DNA of 64,000 nucleotides from Bugulina stolonifera (lineage: Eukaryota > Bryozoa > Gymnolaemata > Cheilostomatida > Bugulidae), in assembly GCA_935421135.1 (NCBI GenBank), contig OW285188.1, positions 24,343,233 to 24,407,232 on the forward strand. Direction: 5' to 3'. The notes under the pieces are model-generated. The model was not told where the DNA came from and did not search any database. It worked only from the letters and a program-made list of their open reading frames with translations. Shown here in pieces: positions 26,815 through 39,079 of this stretch (its first letter is position 1; each line of letters begins with the position of its first letter). Position numbers and translations under genes: made by a program.

Positions 26815-29410
26815 GTTTTCCTAATAGCAAGTTGTCACAACTTCTTACCTCTTTTTAATCACATTCTCTTTTCTACACAGGGCTGTAACAACTATTTTTG
26901 GCTGAGGGGGCAAAAAGCCCAGGACAGAGTATCGGGCTGCCCAGACAGATACTAAAAAGAGCTTAAAATGTTCTCTAACAAATTCCAGTCAAATATGCAG
27001 CATCACAGGCCGCTTATACTGTCTTTTAGACTATAACACTGCCCGTAACTGTGTGATCAATGTGTACAAAGGTCGCCTTTGGAGAATTTACTCCAACAAA
27101 TTTTTGCTTTTGTACAGATTTCTGGGGTGGCAAATGCCCACCTTGCCCCCCTGGTTGTTACAGCACTGTTTCTACATATTATATATATTATATTATTATA
27201 GTCATGTCATACACATGCACATGTGACTTCTTGTGGTATGCCCATAGAGTAGGAAAGAAGATAATCCTATGGTCAAGCGTCTATTGACTTGGACTAATTG
27301 TGAATTTTGCTATGCCATGAACATTGCACACAAACAGTGCATTGACACTTGCAATTTGGTGCAGTAGTGGAGAAATTTAGATAGCCTTAGTTCCTTGTTT
27401 GTGGTTGGGATTTGGGGTAAGGGCGGCCAACCAGCATAATATAGAGAAGACAACTTCTCCTGCTTCAGTTTTGGCGAAGAACAAAGGCTATCTCAAATTT
27501 CTCCACTTCTGCACCTAACTCGACACTTGACAGTCATAGATGTTTGGGCTAAAAAGCTAGCTCTATGAGAGGGTTGGACCTGAAAATATGATGCTGAGAA
27601 CATGAAGGTGGAAGTCCTATTCATACACTTTGGGTGAAGATAAAAGTGCAATTACAAGAGTGGCATGTCAGTTGTTTCGCCTAAGCAAGATCAACAGATT
27701 GGTCTTTGCAATAATTCCTGCATAAAATAATGAATGTGCAAACGACATGTATACAAGTGTACACAGTATGTCTGTACTCTATACCAATCAACATAATTGG
27801 AAAACTGTATGTAAATATCCCACAACCAGCTTTAGTCAATTGCCAAATGTATTTACTTTGCATACAAGTGCAGCTCTGCACTTGCAACAGCCCTTCTATT
27901 ATCTTATTATCTTATATATATCAAAATAGTATAACTTACAAAGCTCTCCACAATATGCACTAAATGCAAAATGTAAGATCAGAGTACCCAAGTTTAAACC
28001 AGGTATACTGTGATGAAATGAAGACACCACAGTAGGGCTATGCCCTAGTCATTTTAACAAATACAGGATGCAGCAATCTAGCCATAATTTTATCAGTTAT
28101 CACACCCACCATTTTTATGATCCTCATCAAAAGTTTGTTCATACATCATCCCACCAGTTGATAAAAAGAATTAAAAATTCATTTAATTCACCAGTAGTAG
28201 AAACTAGAAATATTAAATGGTATGGTAGGCTATGCTTTGCTATACTATGCTTTTTGTATGATATACAAAAAAAAGTATACACCACTTGGACTAATACTAA
28301 TAATGTCAATTAGAATAGAAGTTTCAATGCTTCAACTTTTTGGCTTTGAAACCATTGCACTTATAGAAACAGAGAAAAGGTGTGATACCCAAAAAGTTGG
28401 AGTCCTATCTGATGCTGAGAGGCAGCATACAATCGATTACGTAGTAGACTGCTAGGTTCAATACACTAAAGTCTAACACTATAGATTGCCATATTTTTGA
28501 ATCCTTGTTGGTGGCTAGTCTGCCAGGTACCAGACATGATTAAGTAGATAACAAACAGGATCATAGTACACATACACCAAACTACATTGCGTGATAGATT
28601 GCAAAAACCAAATCCGAGTCTCCTACAGATAATGGTTTTGTTCACGCTCAGCAACCGTTTCTATATCAATAATATCAAAATTGAAATGTAGTACGTGGGG
28701 GTGGAATATAATTGCAGTATACACAGCATACATGGTAGGTGCATGTAGGTGCACTTGTGCCTATTTGCACAGTCATATCACTGAAATCATGTCTGATGGG
28801 ACAGCCAATTACTTGATATCCACTGTTATGTAGAGCCCTGGCTAACAGTTGATATGCAATGTGACAGCATTGCACATGAGCGGTATACTTGCACGTGATT
28901 TTACTGCTTCATATTATTTGAACAGAGAAGAGCGCATACAGGAATATGAATATCTTCATTCTCAATGTCTTGTAAATATGCCAGGAGCTATACTAATGTT
29001 ACATTCTGCTATACAGTAATATGATGCATAGAAAATATCAAAGTTGGATGAGGTTAAACTGCATAATATATTTAAAATGATCAAAATGTACTCTTATTCT
29101 CATGAAATAAAAGTATGAAAAAGTTTTCACTGGAATATTCCTTGATAGAAGAGGTAGATTCAAATTCAAATTTAGGCTGTGATTTTGAGCAAACTATGTT
29201 AATAAACATGATAATTATTTGAATCATATAAGACTATCAAATCTACCACCAAAGATAAATGTAGCTATTGTATATACAACCGCATGGAAAAGATAGCACG
29301 GAATTTGGAGAGCAATGGCTCAAATATGTTGATACAATAAATCTGTAAAATCGTAAAATGGCATCTAATGTAGTAGCCAACTAGAGTGTAGGTATTTGCG
29401 GAGATGGGAT
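26815..29410. other. Intergenic stretch between SF3B3/divergent exon and DGAT1
   Basis: No exon with both splice signals and coding character was found. The stretch contains an inverted-repeat element at 27358-27515. The remainder is AT-rich and non-repetitive by eye, and its left part could be intron of the candidate gene beginning at 26554. The right end probably includes DGAT1 3'UTR. Confidence 0.5.
27358..27515. mobile_element. MITE-like inverted-repeat element
   Basis: The left arm 27358-27387 (GGTGCAGTAGTGGAGAAATT and on) is nearly the reverse complement of the right arm 27485-27515 (ending CTCCACTTCTGCACC). Weaker pairing may extend outward on both sides. The interior includes GGTTGGGATTTGGGGTAAG at 27403-27421, which is found again exactly at 49050-49068. 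It has no ORF. Superfamily not determined. Confidence 0.65.
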
Positions 29411-29414
29411 AGAG

Positions 29415-32400
29415 CTAGCTTGGAGACATAACGTCAGCATGAAGGTGATTGATTACATAATAGTCATGGACGTACATAAGAGCTGCCAGAGGTTGACCAA
29501 TTATCAATGAGACCCACAAAGCCATATTGGAGAAATGCCCATTCAGATACTTTGAAGTTAATATAGCAAATGGTACCTGCAAAAGTAACAATAATATGGT
29601 TTGTGATGCATAATGAAATGTATTATTTATGAAATCATATTTGGTGCCAGGTCTATTGCAAACCAAAATGTCATTCCAAGATCAAGAGTACCTGAAAAGC
29701 AAAAGTAATGCACCATTTTCACTTCTGAAAGACATGAGGTTAGAGATTCTTACCTGTCCCAACATTCCCATAAAGGCCCATACTCGGAACATTCTCAGAG
29801 GTACGCTAACCAGATACTACAACAAATCATAGCACAATCATAACTGATAAGTGGAATAACAAATTGAAATCATATGGTGGACTGACATATTTTTGCTACG
29901 GATGGATTCATAGTGCTGTTTGAGATTGACGCATTACCTCATGGAAGAAAGCAGACACCAAGAAGACCACCACTGAACTAGTCATTTTGTCATAGCCTGA
30001 CTTGACCATCGGCAGATATAAGTGTCTTCTAGCCCATTTGTGTACCGGAATATTCCATGAGCTCCAGAACCCTGTGATACTCTCAGAATTCCTGTAGAAT
30101 GGAATAGATCTCTTGGTATGAAATACGAAATACATCAAGTAGATTATTGAAATTTTATCTCATGGTTTACGAATAATGAACACCCTATTGGTGTAGAATC
30201 CAGAGAGGCTATGAGATTACGTACCACCAGTCCTTGTAGAATTCTCTATCACCAAACTTGAGTAACTCTGCGACGACATTGAGACAGGAGTGGAAGAACC
30301 AATAGAAGAATATTAGCCAAAGTATATGATTGGGTATCTGTAAAGAAACCAAATAACTCGGATATACCACTTGTTGTGTGCATTCATATCTCTACATTAG
30401 GCACTCATAACCTCATTCCCGACCAATTATCTCACACACTACCCAACCATAAACACAATACTGATAATGTTGGTCTATTGCCATCTTGACCTGGTTTATT
30501 ATGCAAGAAAACAATCCAAGTCAGTTGTAAAGACGGACGAGTTCAAATTAAATAGCCTGTGGGAGTCTGTTCAATACTACATGGCTCAGAAACAAACCCT
30601 AACCCTTACAAGGCTGCTTGGTCATACTAACATTACATAATATGTAGCAAGTGCTCTAGTTGAGTTACTATGGTGTCACAGTGATCCACATGATGTATTA
30701 ATCACATTGCCTCCCTACTAAAATATAAACCTGACAATTGTTGCTGTACTTAATAAAAGGCGTGTCATGCTACAATCCAACTGCCACTTACCGCCAACTT
30801 CAGAAGTCGCTCCACTATGGAGGGATAATTGGATTCATGAAATGGTTTCATTGAATTATTGATGGTGGGAAACATCCACTGCTGTACTAGACCAAGCAAC
30901 ACCTGGGATAGGATCACCTGTAACAGTTTACAAACAAGTTCTTTGTGAACAAACAACCAAATACACAGATTGCATCATTTAAACATTAATTGATTATATT
31001 GAATTAAATTAATCACACATTTGCATACATTAAGTCTCACCATTTCAAGTAATCTCTTAATTAAAAATCGTTTCCTAATCCTTGCAGACCTTGGGAAGTT
31101 GAGCTCATAGCAGAGTGTGGGTGCAGCAATGAAGTAGTAGAAATCTGTAAATAACATTCCACAAAGTTATACACCAGATCTGCCAATAAACAAAAAAGGC
31201 AAAATAAAGTAGTAATTACATGTAGCTTAGGACACATCCACTGTTTTTTGCTGTATATACAAGACTATGCCCAAAATATCAAGGTCAACATGTAGATGTA
31301 GACCAATTATAACAAGAGGTGACCAGTAATATTGACCATCTGTTCTAAAGATATAACACCACTACTATGGTACATAGAGAGAGTTGAGGTTGATGACACT
31401 GGTACAAGGTTCCTGCTGGGTGATACCATAGTAACGGCTCCCCTCATGAAATGCCAAAATATATTACACCTCAACAACATTGGCAAAAACAGTAATATTG
31501 CTGTTGCAATACTATGCTATAAATAATATTAGTGAACCATTTATTTGAGCTCAGCTCTTGCAAAACCAAGACTATATTGTTTATGAAGACTAAACCAAAT
31601 AAAGATAAGAATAAGAATATCACATAATTGGAGGGAAGATTAGAAATATGATGGTCACCTACGAAGGTCTAATTGGTCCATTTGATCTCTACACATAGTA
31701 CATAATGTGCTGCCAGTGACCAGTGAAAGAGGTAGTACCAAATTATTAGGAACTCTATAGTTAATCAAAGTGACCTCTGCTACTGCACAGCCTGTCCAGC
31801 TCAGTCATAGGGAAACTTGGAACCATGGTTGTAGAAGCAGTCAAACGAGCCTTCTGTCACTGATATTACACTAGGTAGGAGAGTATGTACATGTATACAT
31901 AGTACGTACCATTCAAGTTGAGATTGTCAGGATAGTTTACATGTTTAGTATCTGTAGTGCTGTCCACTAAAACAATAATAAGATGCACAATTATATTATT
32001 GCATCTCCGAATGTGAACTCTACTCTCTACCCGCAGACAAGAGTTAGGGTAAGCTATGAGTCAGCCAGTCGCAACAAGCAGCCACCACCACACACACACC
32101 CAGCACCTAACATGATACAGTGGAGTGAACTATTGGAGAGACTAAGCACACCCACTAATGGCTACACACTACATATAAATGTAGGTCCACACTATTAGGT
32201 CTGGCCCAGAGCCATTGAGTAGAGAGTTATGCTTTCCTATAGGCCATATATTAGACACCGCATAGTTCTAAGCAAACAGGCCACGCCCACATTTGGTCAA
32301 GCTTATTCATATATATTACAATGTAATGGCCATGTGCTGATTTTGTAAGCTTGTGCTAATTCACATTTTTAAGGGCTTTTATGACAACTGAGCCACAAAT

Positions 32401-35400
32401 GCCCTTTCTCATGATACAGAGCACCTCTTAGGCTACAACATGATTATTTTACTTTCTCAAAAAAGTAAATACAACTCCACTTACAACTTGTTTAACTTCT
32501 GAAATTGACATTGCTTGTTGGTTTCACAAGTGGTGTGTGAAAGCAGGTTTGAGCACATCATTAACTGAATGACCTAGGACACCTTTTGTTATTAAAGAAC
32601 CAGATTATTCAATGTCTTTGTGAATGAGAGTGTGAATCCGATGATTTTCTGACCCGTGGCCCCTAAACACAACACTTTAACGTGGCTGCCCAATAGCAGA
32701 GCCAATTGAGGGGCCACCAAGCTCCTAGTGCTGGATATTGTTATAGTTTGATATGGCACAGAGATAAAACTTTCTTTGGGACAAAAACCTCTAATTAATT
32801 GACTGGACTCGAACCCACGTCCTTTCAAGTAACTTGCGTTATTGCTGCAAGATGCCCTAGTTTTCTTTCACTATGCAACAAATGCAAATGTCATTGTGCA
32901 AACAATAGTTTATGTTTTTAAAAGTGATAGAACACATGTATTAAAATTCTCTTGTTATATCATTTTGTGTACTGTTTCCATCACACCAGAAATTACTCTG
33001 CAAAGCAAGCATTCAGGAACTGACAAGTGCAGTCTTGAAGAATAAAAACCATCCACATATTTACATGTACAATTATGTAATTACTAATTAATAAAATACT
33101 CAAAAAGCAAGTTTGAAGGCTATGATGCGCTGGGAAAGTTATCATTGCTAAAATATATAAGACTGTCTACCAATTAGATTCTGTAACACTTTGTTGGCAC
33201 TAGGGCTCTCTACGGCCACAACTGTCAGAATACATTGCAGGGGCAAATACATGCTTGCTTATGAACATTATACAGCCTATAGATGTATTGCATCCATGGA
33301 ATCATCTCTGGGCCCAGGAATGTTGTGAAAAAGCACAAATAAAGCAGCAACCAAGAAGAGATGTACCACTTAGTTCTGTACATATTGCGTGTATATTGTG
33401 TGTATATAAGGGGAGATTATGCTGAATGTTGTGTGTATAATTATTGTGTGTATATAAGAGAAGATTATGCTGAATTACACGGTAGATAGAGATGGAAAGT
33501 GGTATCCTAAGTTTCTCAAACCCTGAAAATGAGTAAATGCAGATAACTTAGCAAATGACATGTTACTTTTCCTTGCTGTCTTGTAATGTTGGCATGTGTA
33601 CATTATATGAATTAGTTTATGAAATTGTACAAGTAGGCTATCATTTTCAAAAATAATGTTTGTAAGTAAGATCAAAATATGTTAGTCATAAATAATGGCA
33701 CATTGGCACCCAAGTCATTAGTTTTATTATCACAGCTGGTAAAAACATTTTCTGTGGTCACAATACTCCTGGCAAAATCCACTCATTGTAAAGTAATTAG
33801 TGTTGTCTTTCTCTTGGCAAATGGAAATCAAAGAAAACTGCCACTAGTGGGTGAGGTGCAGAAATAAACATATTAAAAGTTGTATGGGATAAAAGCCCAG
33901 TTTCTAAGCTATCTTTTGATATATTATTCATCAATATAGCATTATTCTCTATCAAATAAGCTGGAAATGAAATTGTCAAGTCAGATTTTCCAATGATAAT
34001 CAATGAGACCATATGCTTTTGTTTGGAACTATGCATATCTGTTTCCGGCTCAGTTGTCACAACTCTCTACTCAATGGCTCTGGTCTGGCCTATATTATGT
34101 AACATGCACATATAATTCACACTACTGAAGTTGTCCTCTCTCTATTGTTCAAATACATGCACAGGTAAAAAGATTTTCTATGCATCAACTACTGAACTAA
34201 CTTTCAGTACAGAAACGGCGAGGAAATGGATGGTAAAGGTGTGGCTACACAGGAGGTAGGCCAGTTTGCTAGGTTAAGTGACAACTTGTTGACATCCTCG
34301 ACTTATTACGGCCAATAACAAAAGTTTATAATTGGAGTCGTTGTCTCTTATATTAGCGAATCATAACAGGGTTCGGTGTTGCGGCACCCTAAAAAGATCA
34401 ACATGTTGGTCCCTGCATAAACTAGACACAAATGATGTGCCTCTTGGGTTCAGAAGGAGATTCTGTCGGCCCAAACAGAGGAAATGGCCTCTCATGTAGC
34501 CACACCTGTACAGTTATTGTGCTAGTTATAAGCAGGAAATGCTGGTGTTTATAACAATAAATACAGAAACTGTTTTGTTTAATGTGGACGGAGAAAACGT
34601 TTCTACATTCATGTACACTATGCTATATTGCAGCAATAGTAGGGTTAACATCAAGCTTACAAGAATATCTTATTACATAAGAATTACTTGTAACAAATAT
34701 TAAGTAGTCTGGCTAGATGGTTATTAATAACTGTAATTTATAATACCTTCCAGTCCATTACCATTCAGCACTGAATAATAACAAACAACAAATATTGAAG
34801 CCTTCTATTATACTTGGTGTTCAACTATTAATGCTTAGCCTATTTATATAAATCTATAATACTACTAATTATAATATACAGTGTATACTATACTACTGTT
34901 CTACAATGTTTGGTACACTAATCTAAGAATGGCTGATGCAATGAACTCTATTGATTCTACAGAATCTAACAATAAATCATTGTGGAAATTCATCATGGTG
35001 ATCCCCTTGTCAGTGCATTGAGCCTGCAACTATCATGCATCCCATGGCTGAAGCAGCGTGCACATGTGAACAATGCTATCATGAGCAGCATGCATGACTA
35101 ACAGTGCAGTAGATTGATTGATACAACATACACACTATTATAACAGTAGCCATGAATATGAATTAGGGGTGTACACCATAGGGGAAGGTATTACAACACT
35201 ATGCAGTAGTAGCTGTTACTCACTGCTAGATAGAGAGGACATAGACTTCTGACGTTTCCGTAAACTCTTCTTGGACTGATGGTGTTGTCTGCACCATTTG
35301 TTTACTGTTATGTATGATATCAGCTTGAGAAATGATATAGTGTACAATGCCAGCACCATGGAAGAAAACACTAAAATATAACAGTATATCTCTTACAATT

Positions 35401-38400
35401 ACAATATGCTGTAAATACAACATAGCATAATAAACCACATAGAATATATTCAGACTCGATCAACTGGAGCATTTCACCAGCCATACAGTTCTGTAATGTC
35501 GAGGAGAGAAAGAATAGCATGTAGTCCAGTGATGTTAGTAACTTACTAGGGTTGGGGTGTATATAGAGCACCAGTCCAGCTGGTAGACACAGGATGATGA
35601 GTAGGTTAAGTATGTGCAGACTCCTTCCCACAGACTCTGGTATACTTTTCTGTAATCATGTAATATGGTAGACATCATGTATTATTAGACCATGATTATA
35701 CAGTAGCAGGTGTGGTGATGGTAGTCTATGGGTGTGCTGGACTCAAATACATTGTAGTATATATTTTAATTACTGTAATGTATCATATTGTAGGCTAGAT
35801 TACATGTACTCCTATTAAAACATACTATACATAGTATAGAGTATAACAGACAGTAAGTGGGCTATATTGAGTGTGATGTACACTGTATTACAGGCTACAG
35901 TGTACTACATAGCAATCTTGGCTATAAATACAGCAAAATAAAGCTGGTTAGAGTAGCATGTATGTTGTAACTGGCCCATGTGTCCACATACTTGTATATT
36001 AGCCTACAGCATACAGAACAACACAGTGTGTACTGTACATGTACAATGTATACAGAACCAACACAGTGTGTACTGTACATGTACAATGTATACAGAGCCA
36101 ACACAGTGTGTACTGTACATGTCCAATGCATATCATATAAAGGGTACATACCCATGATAGGAGTTTCTCCAGTATAAAACATGTCAGCAGAAATACATTC
36201 ACAGCTGTAACAAAATACGACATGGATGTTAGAATGTAATATTATACCTGTATACAACACTTTAACAGACATACAAGTCTATAACATACATGTGATATAA
36301 ATATCTAAGAAAGAACTTGTAAGACAGCATGAATCAACTGCATTGTAGTGGCACTTAGTAACAGTAGACAGCTGCTCTGCTAATGTGAAATATTTACCTG
36401 CTAGTAAAACAGCACATGGCCAGTCACTGGACCCTTGGAATACAAACAACCTCACCCAGTACATAGGATTTACAAGGAGCCCATATCTGTAATAATATAA
36501 CATAACACTAGGAAGAGTGAAAGTAGAATATTACATGTATATAGGCCTGATATAATAATAACGATATAATAACATACTATAACATGTATTCAGTCTGACT
36601 CTCCTACATCTAGCATCTCATAACATCACAGAAGAAAGCTTTAAAATACTGGCTACGATTATTTTAATTATGGACATACTTGATAATATTTTCCAGTGCA
36701 ACTCTTCCATTAGAAAGTGCCTGCAAGAATTCAGTGGATTTAAATACATACACTGTATAATATGATTTAATGAGCCACAGTTACTAGCATTATAACAACT
36801 TTCAGTAACATGAACTAACAAAGCTTCTGTTAGAGTGTGTGATTGATCACCTTTTAGTACTAATGGTACAATAATGCAATGATGGCAATGTCATTTCCAC
36901 TACTGTGTAATTAATTAATTAAATCCTACAAAAAATTACAAACTGTCCAGCTTTTACCGCCAAATAAACAAACAAAGCTGTACAATACCGAGGGTTGAAC
37001 TCAGATATTGTCGTATTGACCAGTGAAACAGGATATAACTTACCAATAAAACAATGCATAAGTTGACCAGGCCTCTGTAGTTACTGAAACCACTTGTACT
37101 GCTAAACAGCGAGTCTGTCCTTTGGTGGCAACTGAAAAACACAGAAAGTACCCATACTAACTCTCATATTAATACTGTGTGAAACAGGTTACAATATGTG
37201 CAAAAATCAAACATTAATAAAACAGATATTTTCCTCACAAGGAGTTTATTTCTGAGCAGCTAGAGACTTGGTTCCACATCTGTAAAAATACCCAACCATG
37301 ACTGAGGTTTGAAGCAGAGGTCCTACCTAATTGCCTAGCACAGTGGACGGGACACATTGACCTCTACACCAGCTTGGCTTCTTGACCGAATAATTTAATT
37401 TGGAGGTTGTAACATTACACAGTGCTATATATAACATAGGTTTACACATGAAACAACTGTAGGCCTATACTTCAGTTCTCTGCATCGGCCTACTAACTAA
37501 TACAGGCAACAATTTCAAATTTCAAATACTAAAATTACAAGGGAGGTGGACTAAGATGGTAATCATAGTTCGAATAGCCGGTCTAATGTTTTATATTGTT
37601 TGGTGCTATCTACATTGTATGTTACTCTATTACGCAAAATAATCTATAGCAATATAATTATCTAAGTTGCCTATACAATTATATTGCTATAATAATAGGG
37701 ATATCTAACACATATGACATGAACCAAATCACAGTAAAATCGGACCCAAGTAGTTGAAATTAAAAATTAGCACAGGTATCAACTAATGAATTATCTACAT
37801 GACTAATATTTTACAGAATATTAAGGTAACACTGAGAGAAGCCTACACCAATTCATCTCTAGTTGGTCGTCTCAGCGGTTCAACAGTGAACAGCTCCGGC
37901 TCATTCCAAAACTGCACCCATTTCTTCTTCATATAATACAGAAAATCATTATCCAAATCTTGAGATTCATGCCGAATTAGTGATAGACTATCTTGAATCA
38001 AAGTTGACTTCTCATCTTCAATGCGCTTCGTCATCATACTTTATATCGTCCAAAAACATACACTATGATTACCAATATATATCGAGTTGATATGAAATGT
38101 CTCTCCCAAACTTGAATCTGCAGTTAACCTTGACCTTCAAAACTCAGTGATTGAAACTGAATGAATGATAGTTTGAACTCGCTGAATTTATATTTGAGAT
38201 TCTATATAATATTATATATAATATTGATATTCAACATTTGATATGGCACTTCTTGTCCACCACTGGAGCTGTTCTAAAGTGCCCAATTTCCATTTGCCAA
38301 TATACTTTAATAAACAAAGACTACAAACTATTATAGGTTGTCCGATTTTTACTACCATGCCTTGCTCGAAACACTAACTGCTCTTCAAGTGCAGAGTATA

Positions 38401-38787
38401 TAGTGTGATTCATCTACCAGCCTCATGAATCCAAACAAATTAATTTGTCATGTGTATTTGTTTATCCAAAACGAAACCACAGTTAACTGCTACGTTGGCC
38501 TTCATAACTGTCGTTTTGTATCTTCGAGTCGGCCGATTACACAGGCGGAGTAGCTGGGCTTTCCGACCTTCGGACTTTTAGCTTGACCAGAGCGCAACAG
38601 GACGTTATTTTTATAATGATACTAACTATAATACTGTAAGTAATATACATATTGCTTTGGGTTCCGTTATCTATCATACTCACGGTTTATCTACTGAAAT
38701 AAACTTTTCCTTCCTTTCCTTTTCTTGTTCCTGCAAAAGCTTATTTGTGCTTAAAGTTCTCCGCAATCGCACTTGGGAAGAAGACAT
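29415..38787 (-). CDS. DGAT1: Diacylglycerol O-acyltransferase 1
   Basis: Fourteen coding exons (minus): 38787-38684, 37131-37044, 36720-36680, 36486-36398, 36204-36152, 35649-35547, 35370-35224, 31966-31910, 31144-31041, 30917-30792, 30337-30225, 30091-29938, 29816-29754, 29576-29415. They join in phase to 467 aa (human 488). DGAT1 is a multi-spanning ER enzyme of the MBOAT family that esterifies diacylglycerol with acyl-CoA to triacylglycerol. Visible hallmarks are [15 protein letters not shown] near the N-terminus, [35 protein letters not shown], the FYKDWWN motif at about 337-343, NIPVHKW, and the catalytic His at about 392 in [16 protein letters not shown], then [17 protein letters not shown]. 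The start at 38787 (AAAAATGTC) has A at -3; an in-frame ATG about 87 nt upstream is an alternative. Intron 1 (about 1.55 kb) holds a separate small ORF; intron 7 is the longest, about 3.26 kb. Confidence 0.97.
32790..32860 (-). repeat. tRNA-like (SINE-like) segment in a DGAT1 intron
   Basis: The minus strand contains GGTTCGAGTCC (plus 32805-32815), a perfect match to the tRNA B-box/T-loop consensus. I could not fold a full cloverleaf or find a good A-box at the right distance, so it is not called as a tRNA. It may be a decayed tRNA-derived SINE in the intron between exons 7 and 8. Confidence 0.3.
33395..33475. repeat. Short direct duplication
   Basis: Two copies of a 33-nt unit, containing TGTGTGTATATAAG and GATTATGCTGAA, lie at 33395-33427 and 33443-33475, separated by 15 nt. 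They differ at one or two positions. They lie in the DGAT1 intron between exons 7 and 8. Recent local duplication is the simplest explanation. Confidence 0.8.
36021..36133. repeat. 40-bp tandem repeat, about 2.8 copies
   Basis: Units start at 36021, 36061 and 36101, each beginning ACACAGTGTGTACTGTACAT. The first two are almost identical and the third decays at its end. The array sits about 20 nt past the donor of DGAT1 exon 5. Each unit contains internal palindromes (GTACATGTAC), so the array could fold or expand. Confidence 0.9.
37218..37345. repeat. Diverged copy of the 5962-6135 repeat family
   Basis: On the minus strand this region reads TCCACTGTGCTAGGCAATTA, followed by CTTCAAACC and then AAGTCTCTAGCTGCTCAGAA. 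This collinearly matches TCCACTGTGCTAGACAATTA and the right half of the element at 5962-6135. Only about half of the family unit is recognisable; the other terminal arm appears lost. It lies in DGAT1 intron 1. Confidence 0.65.
37843..38037 (-). CDS. 64-aa ORF nested in DGAT1 intron 1, unidentified
   Basis: An uninterrupted frame starts with tandem ATGs at 38037 and ends at TAG at 37843, on the same strand as DGAT1. The peptide is hydrophilic and balanced in composition ([20 protein letters not shown] and, near the end, [20 protein letters not shown]), unlike the Tyr/Ile/Cys-rich translations of surrounding AT-rich DNA. DGAT1 exons 1 and 2 join in phase without it, so it is not an obligatory DGAT1 exon. 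It may be a small independent gene, a terminal exon of an overlapping transcript, or a retrocopy fragment. I recognise no family or domain. Confidence 0.45.
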   Translation of the reverse strand: MMTKRIEDEKSTLIQDSLSLIRHESQDLDNDFLYYMKKKWVQFWNEPELFTVEPLRRPTRDELV

Positions 38788-38963
38788 TTTTAAAACGTTT
38801 CCGGTCCTCTGACGTCTCGTGCGTAAAACTATCGACTTTTTGTTGCCAAAAATAAACGTGATGGGGGAGAGCATTGGACACTCGCAGAATGAATATTTTT
38901 CATTGTAAGGGCTGATAACTCTTAAAGCAAAATACTGCGACACTAAAAGTCATGGGCACTCTG

Positions 38964-39073
38964 TGATTATAATTAGAAGTTGTCATCTCTTTCAAAAGAA
39001 ATTGAGAGAGGACAACTTTTAATTGTAATCAATAGCTTGAGAACTTGAGAGAGGACAACTTCTAATTATAATC
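38964..39073. mobile_element. Short inverted-repeat element upstream of DGAT1
   Basis: The 26-nt arm 38964-38989 (GATTATAATTAGAAGTTGTC and on) pairs with 39048-39073 with one mismatch. Inside lies a further copy of the right arm, so the right side forms a direct repeat of period about 43 nt (39003 and 39046). The element ends about 180 nt upstream of the DGAT1 start codon and may overlap its promoter or 5'UTR. It is non-coding. Related GAGAGAGGACAACTTC strings occur at 7774-7788 and 34128-34143. Confidence 0.75.
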
Positions 39074-39079
39074 AATAGC

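Noticed and set aside
32801..32860. A tRNA gene in the DGAT1 intron (minus)
   Set aside because: The B-box is perfect, but no 7-bp acceptor stem, anticodon stem or correctly spaced A-box could be found.
36021..36133. CRISPR-like array
   Set aside because: Units are directly tandem with no unique spacers and lie in a eukaryotic intron.
38788..38943. N-terminal extension of DGAT1 from upstream in-frame codons
   Set aside because: The frame is open, but the first codon there is not ATG and an in-frame ATG at about 38874 has no clear support. The ATG at 38787 has a better context. Kept only as an alternative start.
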